Below, one piece after another: positions 1-8,894 of a stretch of 35,798 nucleotides of DNA. The notes below the pieces were generated by a model. That model had not been told where the DNA came from. It worked only from the letters and a program-made list of their open reading frames with translations, and did no database searches. Source of the DNA: Cellulomonas triticagri (GTDB taxonomy: Bacteria; Actinomycetota; Actinomycetes; Actinomycetales; Cellulomonadaceae); assembly GCF_003696205.1 (NCBI RefSeq), contig NZ_RFFI01000034.1:1-35798 (forward strand), read 5' to 3'. The position numbers and the translations under genes were made by a program. The stretch's first letter is position 1. Every line of letters starts with the position of its first letter.

Positions 1-268
1 GACGCCGGCGGGGCGGCGACGCGGCGGGGGTGGCCGGGATCCCGCTCCCGTCGAGCCCCGGCAGCGTGCCGGGCGCGGGGGCGTCGACGGTGCCGGGCTG
101 GGTGGGCGAGGTGGGCGCCGGGGTCCGGCGCTGGGTCGGGATCGTGCCCGGAGCAGCCGTGGTGCCGTGGGCCGGGGCGCCCGCACGGGCGGAGCGCGGG
201 GCCGGCGTGGGGTCTCCGGGGACGATCGGGGTGGGCTGGTGCCTCGGCGTGGTGCCGGCTGCAGGCAT
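1..268 (-). CDS. Pro/Ala/Thr-rich protein, N-terminal part only
   Basis: The reverse strand is open from an ATG at 268 to the left edge of the window, so only about 89 N-terminal residues are visible. They begin MPAAGTTPRHQPTPIVPGD and are almost all Pro, Ala, Thr, Gly and Arg, with no signal peptide, membrane segment or recognisable domain. A GAGAGG ribosome-binding site lies 8 nt before the ATG, which supports a real start. The composition looks like a disordered leader or linker preceding a folded domain that is outside the window. Function cannot be assigned. The opposite strand is also open here, but its product has no family character and no good start signal. Confidence 0.5.
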   Translation of the reverse strand, partial: MPAAGTTPRHQPTPIVPGDPTPAPRSARAGAPAHGTTAAPGTIPTQRRTPAPTSPTQPGTVDAPAPGTLPGLDGSGIPATPAASPPRRR

Positions 269-539
269 TCCTCGTTCCTCTCGTTCCGTCCCCCTGTCAC
301 GAAGCCCATCGGTGCCTCGGGAAAGCGTGTGAACGCGCCACCAGGGCGTTCACCCGGATCATGGGACGAAACGCCTGGCGGGCCACGGCTCCGTCACCCG
401 CACGGGGGACGTGCTGCGCCGACCGGGGGACCCCCACCTGCCGCGCCGCCTCACCCGGCTCGGCCCCGTCCGCCCGGCACCGGGCTCCGATGCCTGTGCC
501 TGCGGGAGCCGGCAGGACCCGGAGCGGGCGTGCGGTTGG

Positions 540-1025
540 ATGGGGGGCGTGGTCAGTGCGTACTCCGGGGGCCTCGACCCCATCGACGAGGCGATCCTGC
601 GCGAGCTCGCCGTGGACGCCCGCGCGTCCTACGCGGACATCGGCGCGGTCGTGTCCCTGTCCGCGCCCGCGGTGAAGCGCCGGGTCGACCGGCTGCGGGA
701 GCGCGGCGTCGTCCGCGGGTACACGGTGCTGCTGGACCCGGCCGCGCTGGGGTGGGCGACGGAGGCGTTCATCGAGCTGTTCTGCCAGGGCTCCACGAGC
801 CCGGCGACGATGCGCGCGGCGGTGGAGCGCTACCCGGAGGTCGTGGCGGCGAGCACCGTCACGGGCGATGTGGACGTGGTGGTGCAGGTGCGGGCGCGCG
901 ACATGCGGCACCTGGAGCAGGTGGTGGAGCGGCTGGCTGCGGAGCCGTTCGTCACGCGGACGCGCTCGACCATCGTGCTGTCGGCCCTGGTCCGCCGCCC
1001 GGACGTCCCCCCGCCGCCCGCCTGA
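540..1025 (+). CDS. Lrp/AsnC-family transcriptional regulator
   Basis: A 161-residue DNA-binding regulator of the feast/famine (Lrp/AsnC) family, about the usual family length. An N-terminal winged helix-turn-helix (residues about 10-60; LDPIDEAILRELAVDARASY is the typical opening) is followed by a ligand-binding RAM domain (about 65-145) with the expected V-x-G-DVDVVVQV strand. Family members bind amino acids or small effectors and oligomerise. The ATG at 540 is preferred because it is close upstream of the conserved LDxxDxxIL segment; a GTG at 549 is the alternative. The longer reading frame upstream is Arg/Pro-rich and not family-like. The gene is convergent with the UspA gene, only 18 bp away, and has no obvious target gene beside it. 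The Pro-rich tail is unremarkable. Confidence 0.9.
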   Translation: MGGVVSAYSGGLDPIDEAILRELAVDARASYADIGAVVSLSAPAVKRRVDRLRERGVVRGYTVLLDPAALGWATEAFIELFCQGSTSPATMRAAVERYPEVVAASTVTGDVDVVVQVRARDMRHLEQVVERLAAEPFVTRTRSTIVLSALVRRPDVPPPPA

Positions 1026-1046
1026 CCCGGCGGGCGCCCGGGGTCA
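1023..1046. terminator. Possible shared terminator between convergent lrp and usp genes
   Basis: The 24 bases from the stop codon of the Lrp gene to the stop codon of the Usp gene form an imperfect inverted repeat with TGACCC and GGGTCA outer arms and a GC-rich interior. Both stop codons lie in the arms. There is no T-tract, so a terminator role is inferred from position and symmetry only. Confidence 0.3.
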
Positions 1047-2018
1047 GCCCGCGGTGCTCTCCCCCGCGGCCGCGCCCCCGGCGGCGACGGCCTGCTCGGT
1101 GCACCGGTTGGTCACGACCATGACGGGGCACGCCGCGTGGTGCAGCACGGCCTGGCTGGTGGAGCCGAGCAGCAGCCCGGTGAACCCGCCGCGCCCGCGC
1201 GAGCCGACGACGATGAGGTCGGTGGCGGACGAGAACTCGGTGAGCAGCTCGGCGCCGGTGCCGTCGAGGACGTGCCGGCGCACGGTGGTGCCGGGGTGGT
1301 CGGCGAGCGCGCGGTCCACGACGACGTTGAGGCCCTCGGTCACGTCGGCGAGGATCTGCGTCTGGTCGACGGTGGCGGGCAGCCACGCCATGACGCCGGA
1401 GCCGGTGCCGACGGGCACGCCCGCGACAGCGGTGAGCTCCGCGCCCCACGCCTGGGCCTCGGCGATGGCGTGCCGCAGGGCGAGGTCGGCCTGCGGGGAC
1501 CCGTCGACGCCGACGATCATCCGCCGCACCGGCCGCACGACGGGGGTGGACTCGTCGGCGGGGACGACGCCGCCGCGCCGCTGGTCGCGCAGCGGCACGA
1601 CGACGGTCGGGCAGTAGGCGTGCGCGGGCAGCGTGGAGGACACGGTGCCGAGCAGCCGGTCCGCGAACCCGCCCTTGCCGCGGGTCCCGACGACGGCGAG
1701 GGAGGCGTCCCGCGACATCTCGACCAGCACGGCGGCGGCGTCCCCGGTCGCGACGGTGGTGGTGACGGCGACGTCGCCCTCCCCCACGCGCTGGCGCGCC
1801 TCGGCGAGCACCGCGCGGGCGCCCTGCTGGATGGCGGTGTCGTCCAGGGCGGCGTACCCGCCGTCGAGGGACGCGGCCGTGAACGACGGCAGCGTGTACG
1901 AGCACACGACGTGCAGCGGGGCGCGCCGCGTGCGGGCCTCCGCCGCCGCCCAGTCGAGGGCGTGCATGCTCGCCGCCGACCCGTCGACCCCGACGAGGAC
2001 CTCTGCGTCTCGCTTCAT
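1044..2018 (-). CDS. Universal stress protein, tandem UspA domains
   Basis: A 324-residue cytoplasmic protein with two UspA domains (about 1-143 and 165-305), the common tandem arrangement in actinobacteria. Both halves carry the ATP-binding signature: VGTRGKGGFADRLLGTVSS in the first and VGSRGRGGFTGLLLGSTSQ in the second; VGVDGS occurs at the start of each half. Such proteins bind ATP and support survival in stress, hypoxia or stationary phase, but their biochemical role is often unclear. The ATG at 2018 is chosen because AAGGAGG sits 8 nt upstream; a start seven codons earlier would place that site inside the gene. A perfect 18-bp palindrome lies just upstream of the ribosome-binding site and may control expression. 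The C-terminal 15 residues are Ala/Gly-rich. Confidence 0.92.
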   Translation of the reverse strand: MKRDAEVLVGVDGSAASMHALDWAAAEARTRRAPLHVVCSYTLPSFTAASLDGGYAALDDTAIQQGARAVLAEARQRVGEGDVAVTTTVATGDAAAVLVEMSRDASLAVVGTRGKGGFADRLLGTVSSTLPAHAYCPTVVVPLRDQRRGGVVPADESTPVVRPVRRMIVGVDGSPQADLALRHAIAEAQAWGAELTAVAGVPVGTGSGVMAWLPATVDQTQILADVTEGLNVVVDRALADHPGTTVRRHVLDGTGAELLTEFSSATDLIVVGSRGRGGFTGLLLGSTSQAVLHHAACPVMVVTNRCTEQAVAAGGAAAGESTAG

Positions 2019-2034
2019 GGCGGTGACCTCCTTC

Positions 2035-2052
2035 GGCACACTCCAGTGTGCC
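2035..2052 (-). promoter_or_regulatory. 18-bp palindrome in the usp leader
   Basis: GGCACACTGGAGTGTGCC reads as 8-bp perfect arms around a 2-bp centre. It ends a few bases before the AAGGAGG ribosome-binding site of the UspA gene. It could be an operator or a small RNA hairpin that affects ribosome access. It does not match the DosR box seen before many mycobacterial usp genes. Confidence 0.5.
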
Positions 2053-2130
2053 TCCGATCATGCCTGATCCGCACCCAGGACGGGGGACGACGTGGCGGAT
2101 CCTTGACGCGGGCTTGGGGCGGGCCGCCCC

Positions 2131-2637
2131 TCAGGCGGCGAGGTAGGCGCTCCACGCGGGCTCGTCGGCCGCGACGCCCCGCAGGAACGCGTGCACGCCG
2201 CGCGGCGCGGTCGGCGTCCAGGGCAGCACCCAGCCGATCTCGTGCAGCAGGTGGTCGGCCTTGCGGTGGTTGCAGCGACGGCACGCGGCGACGACGTTGC
2301 CCCACTCGTGGCGGCCGCCGCGCGAGCGCGGGTGCACGTGGTCGACCGTGTCGGCGTGCGAGCCGCAGTACGCGCACCGGTGGTCGTCCCGCTGCAGGAC
2401 GGTGCGCCGGGTCGGCGGCAGGGGCCGCCGGACGGGGACGTGCACGTAGCGGGTGAGGCTGAGCACGACGGGCAGCGGCAGCGCCGTGCGCTCGGAGTGC
2501 AGCAGGCGGCCGTCGGACTCCAGCACCGTGGCCTTGCCGCTCATGACGAGGGTGACGGCGCGGGACAGGGCGACGACGCAGAGGGGCTCGAGACTGGCGT
2601 TCAGGAGCAACGTCCTGGGGGGCGCGGGCAGCAGCAC
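2131..2637 (-). CDS. HNH endonuclease
   Basis: A 168-residue HNH nuclease of the small actinobacterial type that begins with an RTLLLNASLEPL strand. The C-terminal half has the zinc-bound HNH fold: paired Cys at residues 88/91 (CAYC) and 119/122 (CRRC), the DH pair at 99-100 (VDHVHPRSRGG), and an Asn (WGNVV) between them. A GTG at 2637 is taken as start: AGGAG lies 6 nt upstream and the protein then begins right before the conserved domain. The longer reading frame starts at 2766 inside a terminator-like region and adds 43 Arg/Pro-rich residues. The family is chromosomal and common; the cellular role is unknown. There is no restriction-system or phage context here. Confidence 0.88.
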   Translation of the reverse strand: MLLPAPPRTLLLNASLEPLCVVALSRAVTLVMSGKATVLESDGRLLHSERTALPLPVVLSLTRYVHVPVRRPLPPTRRTVLQRDDHRCAYCGSHADTVDHVHPRSRGGRHEWGNVVAACRRCNHRKADHLLHEIGWVLPWTPTAPRGVHAFLRGVAADEPAWSAYLAA

Positions 2638-2755
2638 GGCGTACTCCTGGATCCGTGGGACCCGGCTGGCTGCCGGGGTCCGCTGGCAGGGCAAGCAAGA
2701 GCAGGGTACGCGCCCGGGGCCGGGACGTCGCAGGTGAATCTCCCGGGTGCACGAC

Positions 2756-2788
2756 GAGACCCCCACCGCCGGGGGCGGTGGGGGTCTC
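2756..2788 (-). terminator. Rho-independent-type hairpin after the NlpC/P60 gene
   Basis: Fifteen-base arms (2756-2770 and 2774-2788) pair perfectly around a GGG loop, 25 bases beyond the stop codon of the NlpC/P60 gene. The U-tract is weak, as usual in high-GC actinobacteria. The hairpin also separates that gene from the HNH gene. Confidence 0.75.
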
Positions 2789-2812
2789 GGGGAGAGGCTG
2801 CGGAGCCGGTGC

Positions 2813-3592
2813 TCAGCCGATGCGGATGAACGTCGGGTTGCTCTGCCAGATGCTGCGGAACTGGACCGACTTGCCCGGGCGGGGGGCGTCGATCTGCTGG
2901 TCGCCGCCGGCGTAGATGGCCACGTGGCCCGGGGTCCAGATGATGTCGCCGGGCTGCGCGTCGGCGGCCGAGACGACGGTGCCGGAGGCCTTGATGGCCG
3001 ACGACGTGCGCGGCAGGGAGATGCCGAGCTGCGCGTAGACGTAGGACACGAAGCCGGAGCAGTCGAAGCCGTCGGGCGTAGTGCCGCCGGAGACGTACGG
3101 GGTGCCGACGTAGCGGGCGGCGACCTCGAGCACGGCGTTGCCGGCGACCGACTGCGGCACCGCGGCGGCGGCGACGGGCGCGGCCTCCGCGGCGGCGGCC
3201 GTCGTGCGCTGCGAGCTGCGCGACGCGGTGACGACGGGCTCCGGCTCGGGCTCGGGCTCCGGGACGACCGCGGTCGCGGCGGGGGCCTCGAAGGTCCACG
3301 CGGCGTCGGCGGGGGCGGTGACGACCGGGGCGGTCTCGAGGACCGTCTTCGCGGACGCGGTGAGCGCGGCGGTGTCGACGGCCGGGAGGGCCGCCTGGTC
3401 GCCGGACGCGGTGGCGGCGCTGGCCGGGGCGGCGGCGACCACGGAGACCATGAGGCCCGTGGAGGCGGCGACGACCCCTGCGCGACGGCCGGCCTGGGCG
3501 AGGGTGCCCGTGGCGGCGGTGGCGAGGTCGGTCAGCGGGGTGACGGGGCGACGCGCCGAACGGTGTCGGGCGCGCACAGCACTAGCGGTCAC
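2813..3592 (-). CDS. NlpC/P60 peptidoglycan hydrolase
   Basis: A 259-residue secreted D,L-endopeptidase that would cut peptide stems in peptidoglycan during growth or division. Residues 1-60 hold a long basic signal peptide (hydrophobic run GVVAASTGLMVSVVAAAPASA). A low-complexity Ala/Pro linker follows, with a PEPEPEPEP stretch at about 111-119. The C-terminal NlpC/P60 domain (about 150-259) shows the catalytic Cys at 178 in FDCSGF and His at 223 in PGHVAIY. The third polar residue of the triad, often His, is less clear (QIDAP, about 233-237). The GTG at 3592 follows AGGAGAGG by 7 nt; a TTG two codons earlier is possible. The gene is preceded by a ydaO-class riboswitch, so it is probably controlled by cyclic di-AMP, as is known for cell-wall hydrolases in this phylum. 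Confidence 0.92.
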   Translation of the reverse strand: MTASAVRARHRSARRPVTPLTDLATAATGTLAQAGRRAGVVAASTGLMVSVVAAAPASAATASGDQAALPAVDTAALTASAKTVLETAPVVTAPADAAWTFEAPAATAVVPEPEPEPEPVVTASRSSQRTTAAAAEAAPVAAAAVPQSVAGNAVLEVAARYVGTPYVSGGTTPDGFDCSGFVSYVYAQLGISLPRTSSAIKASGTVVSAADAQPGDIIWTPGHVAIYAGGDQQIDAPRPGKSVQFRSIWQSNPTFIRIG

Positions 3593-3606
3593 GTACAAGC
3601 CTCTCC

Positions 3607-3785
3607 TGGCGCCTACGAGGTGAGCTGTCGGGTTCGGGTGGAGATACCCGGCCACGTGGCTTCCGGTCGAGACCGGCTGCACCGCGTGGCTTCACCCCAA
3701 GGACGCTGTCCGGAGACGGCGCCCGCTTGTGGTTCCCCCGCCCCTGCCGGCGAGTCGTACGGACCGTGGGCGGCGGCAGGGCTCG
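3607..3785 (-). ncRNA. ydaO/yuaA riboswitch (cyclic di-AMP)
   Basis: The leader of the NlpC/P60 gene carries, in order on the minus strand, the conserved blocks of the ydaO class: GGGGGAACCAC, GGGGTGAAGCC, then CCGAACCCGACAGCT followed by CACCTCGTAGGC. The last block ends 15 to 20 bases before the start codon, next to the ribosome-binding site. This class senses c-di-AMP and in actinobacteria commonly sits before NlpC/P60 and Rpf-type wall hydrolases, where ligand binding lowers expression. The outer limits given are approximate, because the P1 pairing was judged by eye. Confidence 0.88.
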
Positions 3786-3835
3786 GCGTACCGCTCACGG
3801 GCTCGGACGGAGGAGGGTTCCGTCGAGCAGGACCG

Positions 3836-3865
3836 ACCGTACCCGACCCGTACGGCCATTGTCAC
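3836..3865 (-). promoter_or_regulatory. Candidate promoter of the riboswitch-nlpC transcript
   Basis: On the minus strand GTGACA (3865-3860) is followed after 18 bases by TACGGT (3841-3836), a plausible housekeeping-sigma -35/-10 pair. It would start a leader of about 235 nt that contains the whole riboswitch. Assigned by pattern and position only. Confidence 0.4.
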
Positions 3866-4000
3866 GTTCCGGTCACGGTCCGTTTCCTCCCGGATGTCGG
3901 ACGCTCACACGCCCTGGACGGCGCCGGTCGGCGTCGCGTGGCGGCGACCCCCAGGTCAGCGCACCGCGCCGCCGCCGCGCCGACCGACCCCGGACGCGCG

Positions 4001-4039
4001 GGAGCCCCGCGTGTGGCTCGTGCCACACCGCGGGGCTCC
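4001..4039 (-). terminator. Hairpin terminator after dtxR
   Basis: GGAGCCCCGCGTGTGG (4001-4016) pairs with CCACACCGCGGGGCTCC (4023-4039) with a single bulged base. The hairpin lies about 65 bases beyond the dtxR stop codon and would end its transcript before the nlpC promoter. Confidence 0.65.
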
Positions 4040-4085
4040 GGGGCGCTGTCCCGCTCCACGAGCGGGATCCGCGGACGGGTGCGCG

Positions 4086-4103
4086 GGGTCAGCCCGCCCG
4101 GGG

Positions 4104-4115
<12 letters not shown>
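4086..4115 (-). repeat. 15-bp tandem duplication across the dtxR stop codon
   Basis: GGGTCAGCCCGCCCG occurs twice in direct succession (4086-4100, 4101-4115). Read on the minus strand it duplicates the last codons and the TGA of dtxR, giving a second in-frame copy of the end just beyond the real stop. Confidence 0.7.
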
Positions 4116-6028
<1,913 letters not shown>

Positions 6029-6035
6029 CGCCCGC

Positions 6036-6785
6036 TCAGCCGAGGTGGTGCCGCCGCCGGGCGGCGAGCGCCACCAGGGTCACGCCGAGCAGCAGCAGCG
6101 CGCCGCCGCCCAGCAGCAGCGGCCCGGTGGTGACGCCGGTGGCGGCGAGCACCGCGGACGCGACCTCGACGGGCGCGGCGGGGAGCTCCGGTGCCGCGAG
6201 CACGCCGGACGTCGTCTGCACGCTCGCGACCCGCTCGACCCGCGGCCCGGCGCACTCCGCCGACTCGGGCGGGTAGGAGACCACGGTCTGCAGGCTGGGG
6301 TTCACCTCGAGCGTGACCGTGACCTCCGGCCGCGTGAAGTCGTACGCGTCGTGCTCGACCCAGGACCCCGAGTCGTCCAGGGTCCACCCGGGCCAGTCGA
6401 CGACGACCCCGTCCTGGACGACCGTGCCGGGCCAGTACACCCGCCCGCTCAGCGGCAGGCCCTCCTGCACCAGGTCCTCGCCCTGGGGGTTCCGCCAGGT
6501 GAGGGTGAGGGTGCCGGCGCTCGTGCCGATCGCCTCGACGGCGTAGTCCAGCACCGGCGCCGCCCCGAGGCAGATGCCCTCGGCGCGCAGCAGGACGAGC
6601 TCGCAGCGGCCGCGCGGGGCGTAGCCCTGGGCGTCGGCCTGCTGCTCGCACGCGTCGAGCACCGCGGCGGGGGCGGGGGCGGCGGGACTGCTGGCCGGGC
6701 TGGTCGCCAGGGCCGGCGCCGCCGCTCCGGCGGTCAGGAGCACGGCCAGCACCACCGCTCCGAGCGTCCGTCGTGCACGAGTCAT
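6036..6785 (-). CDS. LAXTG-anchored secreted surface protein
   Basis: A 249-residue wall-anchored protein of unknown function. It has a signal peptide (RARRTLGAVVLAVLLTAGAA, cleavage near ALA-TS), an extracellular region of about 180 residues with four Cys that could form disulfides, and a C-terminal sorting signal: LAATG, then a hydrophobic segment (PLLLGGGALLLLGVTLVALAA), then a basic RRRHH tail. LAXTG is the motif recognised by class E sortases of high-GC actinobacteria. The middle (TLTLTWRNPQGEDLV and VTVTLEVNP) looks like beta-sandwich strands. No sortase gene is in the window. The ATG at 6785 is preceded by GGGGGTGA; a longer in-frame extension upstream would disrupt the signal peptide. 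A motif shared with the next gene lies 50-67 nt upstream. Confidence 0.8.
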   Translation of the reverse strand: MTRARRTLGAVVLAVLLTAGAAAPALATSPASSPAAPAPAAVLDACEQQADAQGYAPRGRCELVLLRAEGICLGAAPVLDYAVEAIGTSAGTLTLTWRNPQGEDLVQEGLPLSGRVYWPGTVVQDGVVVDWPGWTLDDSGSWVEHDAYDFTRPEVTVTLEVNPSLQTVVSYPPESAECAGPRVERVASVQTTSGVLAAPELPAAPVEVASAVLAATGVTTGPLLLGGGALLLLGVTLVALAARRRHHLG

Positions 6786-6834
6786 CGCGCTCACCCCCGT
6801 CTGCTCGGCCCCGTTGCCTCGCGGTGCCCGATTC

Positions 6835-6852
6835 GTACAAATCGGACATTTC
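6835..6852 (-). promoter_or_regulatory. Upstream motif, copy 1
   Basis: Read on the plus strand, GTACAAATCGGACATTTC matches 13 of 18 positions of a sequence before the neighbouring DUF4012 gene. The common core is ACAWAYCGGACATWTC. It lies 50-67 nt upstream of the LAXTG gene start. A shared regulator is inferred, not shown. Confidence 0.35.
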
Positions 6853-6906
6853 ACTCATGGTAGGCACAGTCCCTCGCCCGCCGTCGAGGGCCGGGGGCGG
6901 GCGAAC

Positions 6907-6926
6907 TTCCGCATGATCACGCGGAA
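6907..6926. promoter_or_regulatory. Inverted repeat in the gap between LAXTG and DUF4012 genes
   Basis: TTCCGC and GCGGAA form perfect 6-bp arms around ATGATCAC. It lies about 120 bp upstream of the LAXTG gene and downstream of the DUF4012 gene. It could be an operator or a weak terminator. Confidence 0.3.
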
Positions 6927-7042
6927 TCGTCGTCACCCGCGCCGGGACGGCGGTCCCACCAGCGCGGACGCCCACCCACGACGTGAAAGACCGCCGACCC
7001 CACCCCGCGACCGCCCGGGCGTGTCGTCGGCGTGTCGGCCGC

Positions 7043-8812
7043 TCACCCCGCGCAGGACGCCGACGTGACCCCCGGACCCGCGAGCGTCGGCGTCGACCAC
7101 ACCGTCAGCGCCCCGCCGGGCGCCGGGACGGTCAGGACGTACTCCTCCCCCGCGCCCGGGGCGAGCCGCGAGGTGAGGCCGACGACCGGGCGCCGCGCCT
7201 CCCGCGCCGCCGGACCGCCCACCGCGGCCCCGTCCCGCAGCACCCCGCCCACCGAGCCGTCGCGCGCGCCGTAGAACGAGACGTTGGTCGCCAGCCAGCC
7301 CGGCGGCAGCGCGGACGACCCGTCCCCGAGCACCTGGGCGGGGTACGTCGTCACGTCGCCCGGCGGCCGGAAGTCGAGGCGGACCGTCACGGTCGCGACC
7401 GGGACGTCCTCGTCGCAGCCGGACAGCGTGACCCCCACCGCGACGTCGAGGTCGTAGCCGAGCTTGCCCGCCGTGGCGTCGTCGAGGAACACCCCGACGG
7501 CGCCGCCGACGTCGCCGGTCGGCGTCGGCGCATCGCCCGACAGGAACGCACCCCCCAGCGGCGACGCCGCGAGCCGCGCCTGCTCCGCCGGGACCGCCGA
7601 CCACGCGAGCACCCGGCGCTCCGCGACCGCGTCCGCGACGGCGGGCAGCACCGACCGGGCCGCCGCCGGGTCCGCGAGCGCGTCGGCCAGCACCCCGAAC
7701 GCCGCGGCCGCGACCTGCGCGTAGAACGCGTCACCGGAGCGCGGGTCCCCGTAGCCGAGGTACGCGTCCCGCAGCAGCGCGGCGAGCAGCGCGTCGCCGC
7801 CGATCTCCCGGCCGTCCGCCGTGACGGTCCGGCCCGTGGCGGCGAGCACGTCGGCGACCACGACCGGGTCGGTCGCCAGCACCCCGTCCACCGGCTGCCC
7901 CGTCGACGCGGTCCAGAACGCCGCCGCGAGCTGCGCGGCCCGGGGGAAGTCCGGGCTGAGCACCGTGTCCTGCACCCAGCGGCCCAGCCGGTCGCCGTGC
8001 AGCGCATGCTCGGCCTCGGTGAGCGGCAGCACGGACGCGGGCCGCTCCGGCAGGTCCGCGGTGCTGCGCTGCCCCACCAGCCCGACGGCACCGTCCCGCA
8101 CCTGCAGCACGGCGACCGCGCCGACGATGCCGCCCTGCGCGCGCAGCTCCGCGGGGTTGAGCGACAGCAGCAGGTAGGTGCGGGGGCCGTCGGCGCCGAG
8201 CAGGGCGGGCAGCACGTCGGCGAGGTCCTGGACGGAGCGCAGCGCGTCACCGGAGAGGGCGTCGCGCAGCGTCGTCACCGGACCCGCGACGGGGCCGACG
8301 AGGTCGGCGGGGTCGTGCCGGTCGAGGTCGTCGCGCAGGCCGTCGAGGACCGCCGCGGCCCGGGAGACCGCCGGGGCGGCGTCGGCGAGCGCCGTCAGGT
8401 CCACCCAGCCGCGGGGGGTCGTGGTGGGCGACGGGGCGGGGCCGGTGAGGGCCTGCGCCGCAGCGAGCAGGTCGGGAGCGGCGTCGCGGGTCAGCGCGTC
8501 GGCGGCCCGGGCCACGGCACCGACCGCGGCGAGGTCGTCGCCGACGAACGGCAGGTGCGTCGCCGCACGCCACACCGGGTCGTCGGCGGCGTCGGCCGCC
8601 CGGTGCGCGGCGTCCTGCGCGGCGGGGAGCCGAGCGGACAGGGCGGTGACGTCGAGGGCGTCCACCTCGGGCCGGGCGCCGTCGGCCGCCGCCTGCAGGT
8701 CGCGCAGCGCACCGGCGGCCTGGGCCACCCGGACGGCGAGCCAGCCCGCCAGGACCAGCAGGACGCCGAGCAGCACCGCCAGGACGATCAGCACCCGTCG
8801 TCGGACTGCCAT
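7043..8812 (-). CDS. DUF4012 membrane-anchored protein
   Basis: A 589-residue protein with one N-terminal membrane helix (about 6-30, VLIVLAVLLGVLLVLAGWLAV) and a large extracytoplasmic part, the form of DUF4012 proteins. An Ala-rich helical stretch (about 35-220) precedes the conserved core (about 225-400), which includes RTYLLLSLNPAELRAQGGIVGAV and the DPVVVADVLAATGRTV segment. DUF4012 proteins are frequent in actinobacterial exopolysaccharide or wall-glycan neighbourhoods, but the activity is not established. The ATG at 8812 has no clear ribosome-binding site and lies close to a candidate regulatory motif, so the transcript may be nearly leaderless. The MFS gene upstream is on the same strand, with an 82-bp gap. 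Confidence 0.82.
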   Translation of the reverse strand: MAVRRRVLIVLAVLLGVLLVLAGWLAVRVAQAAGALRDLQAAADGARPEVDALDVTALSARLPAAQDAAHRAADAADDPVWRAATHLPFVGDDLAAVGAVARAADALTRDAAPDLLAAAQALTGPAPSPTTTPRGWVDLTALADAAPAVSRAAAVLDGLRDDLDRHDPADLVGPVAGPVTTLRDALSGDALRSVQDLADVLPALLGADGPRTYLLLSLNPAELRAQGGIVGAVAVLQVRDGAVGLVGQRSTADLPERPASVLPLTEAEHALHGDRLGRWVQDTVLSPDFPRAAQLAAAFWTASTGQPVDGVLATDPVVVADVLAATGRTVTADGREIGGDALLAALLRDAYLGYGDPRSGDAFYAQVAAAAFGVLADALADPAAARSVLPAVADAVAERRVLAWSAVPAEQARLAASPLGGAFLSGDAPTPTGDVGGAVGVFLDDATAGKLGYDLDVAVGVTLSGCDEDVPVATVTVRLDFRPPGDVTTYPAQVLGDGSSALPPGWLATNVSFYGARDGSVGGVLRDGAAVGGPAAREARRPVVGLTSRLAPGAGEEYVLTVPAPGGALTVWSTPTLAGPGVTSASCAG

Positions 8813-8820
8813 CGCTCGAT

Positions 8821-8840
8821 GGTGACATACCGGACATATC
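8821..8840 (-). promoter_or_regulatory. Upstream motif, copy 2
   Basis: The plus strand reads GGTGACATACCGGACATATC; on the coding strand it contains TATGTC twice, as a direct repeat separated by CGG. It resembles the element before the LAXTG gene. It lies 9-28 nt before the DUF4012 start codon and could overlap a -10 region. Confidence 0.35.
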
Positions 8841-8894
8841 GGGCGGAGGTGCGGGCGAGGACTTCACCCGGGGAGCGCCGCGCGCCCGCGGGGC

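Larger units (their letters stand above)
3786..4103. other. Gene-free stretch between riboswitch and dtxR
   Basis: No convincing gene is seen. The stretch holds a candidate promoter for the riboswitch transcript (3836-3865), a strong dtxR terminator hairpin (4001-4039) and one copy of a 15-bp tandem duplication at its right end. The remainder is GC-rich sequence without visible structure. Confidence 0.5.

Noticed and set aside
2116-2130. GGGGCGG/CCGCCCC palindrome as HNH terminator
   Set aside because: The single-base loop is too small for a normal hairpin and chance is likely in DNA this rich in G and C; not listed as a feature.
1137-2456. Plus-strand frame of 439 residues across the usp and HNH genes
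   Set aside because: It crosses two genes with clear families, a palindrome and the intergenic gap, and has no domain character.
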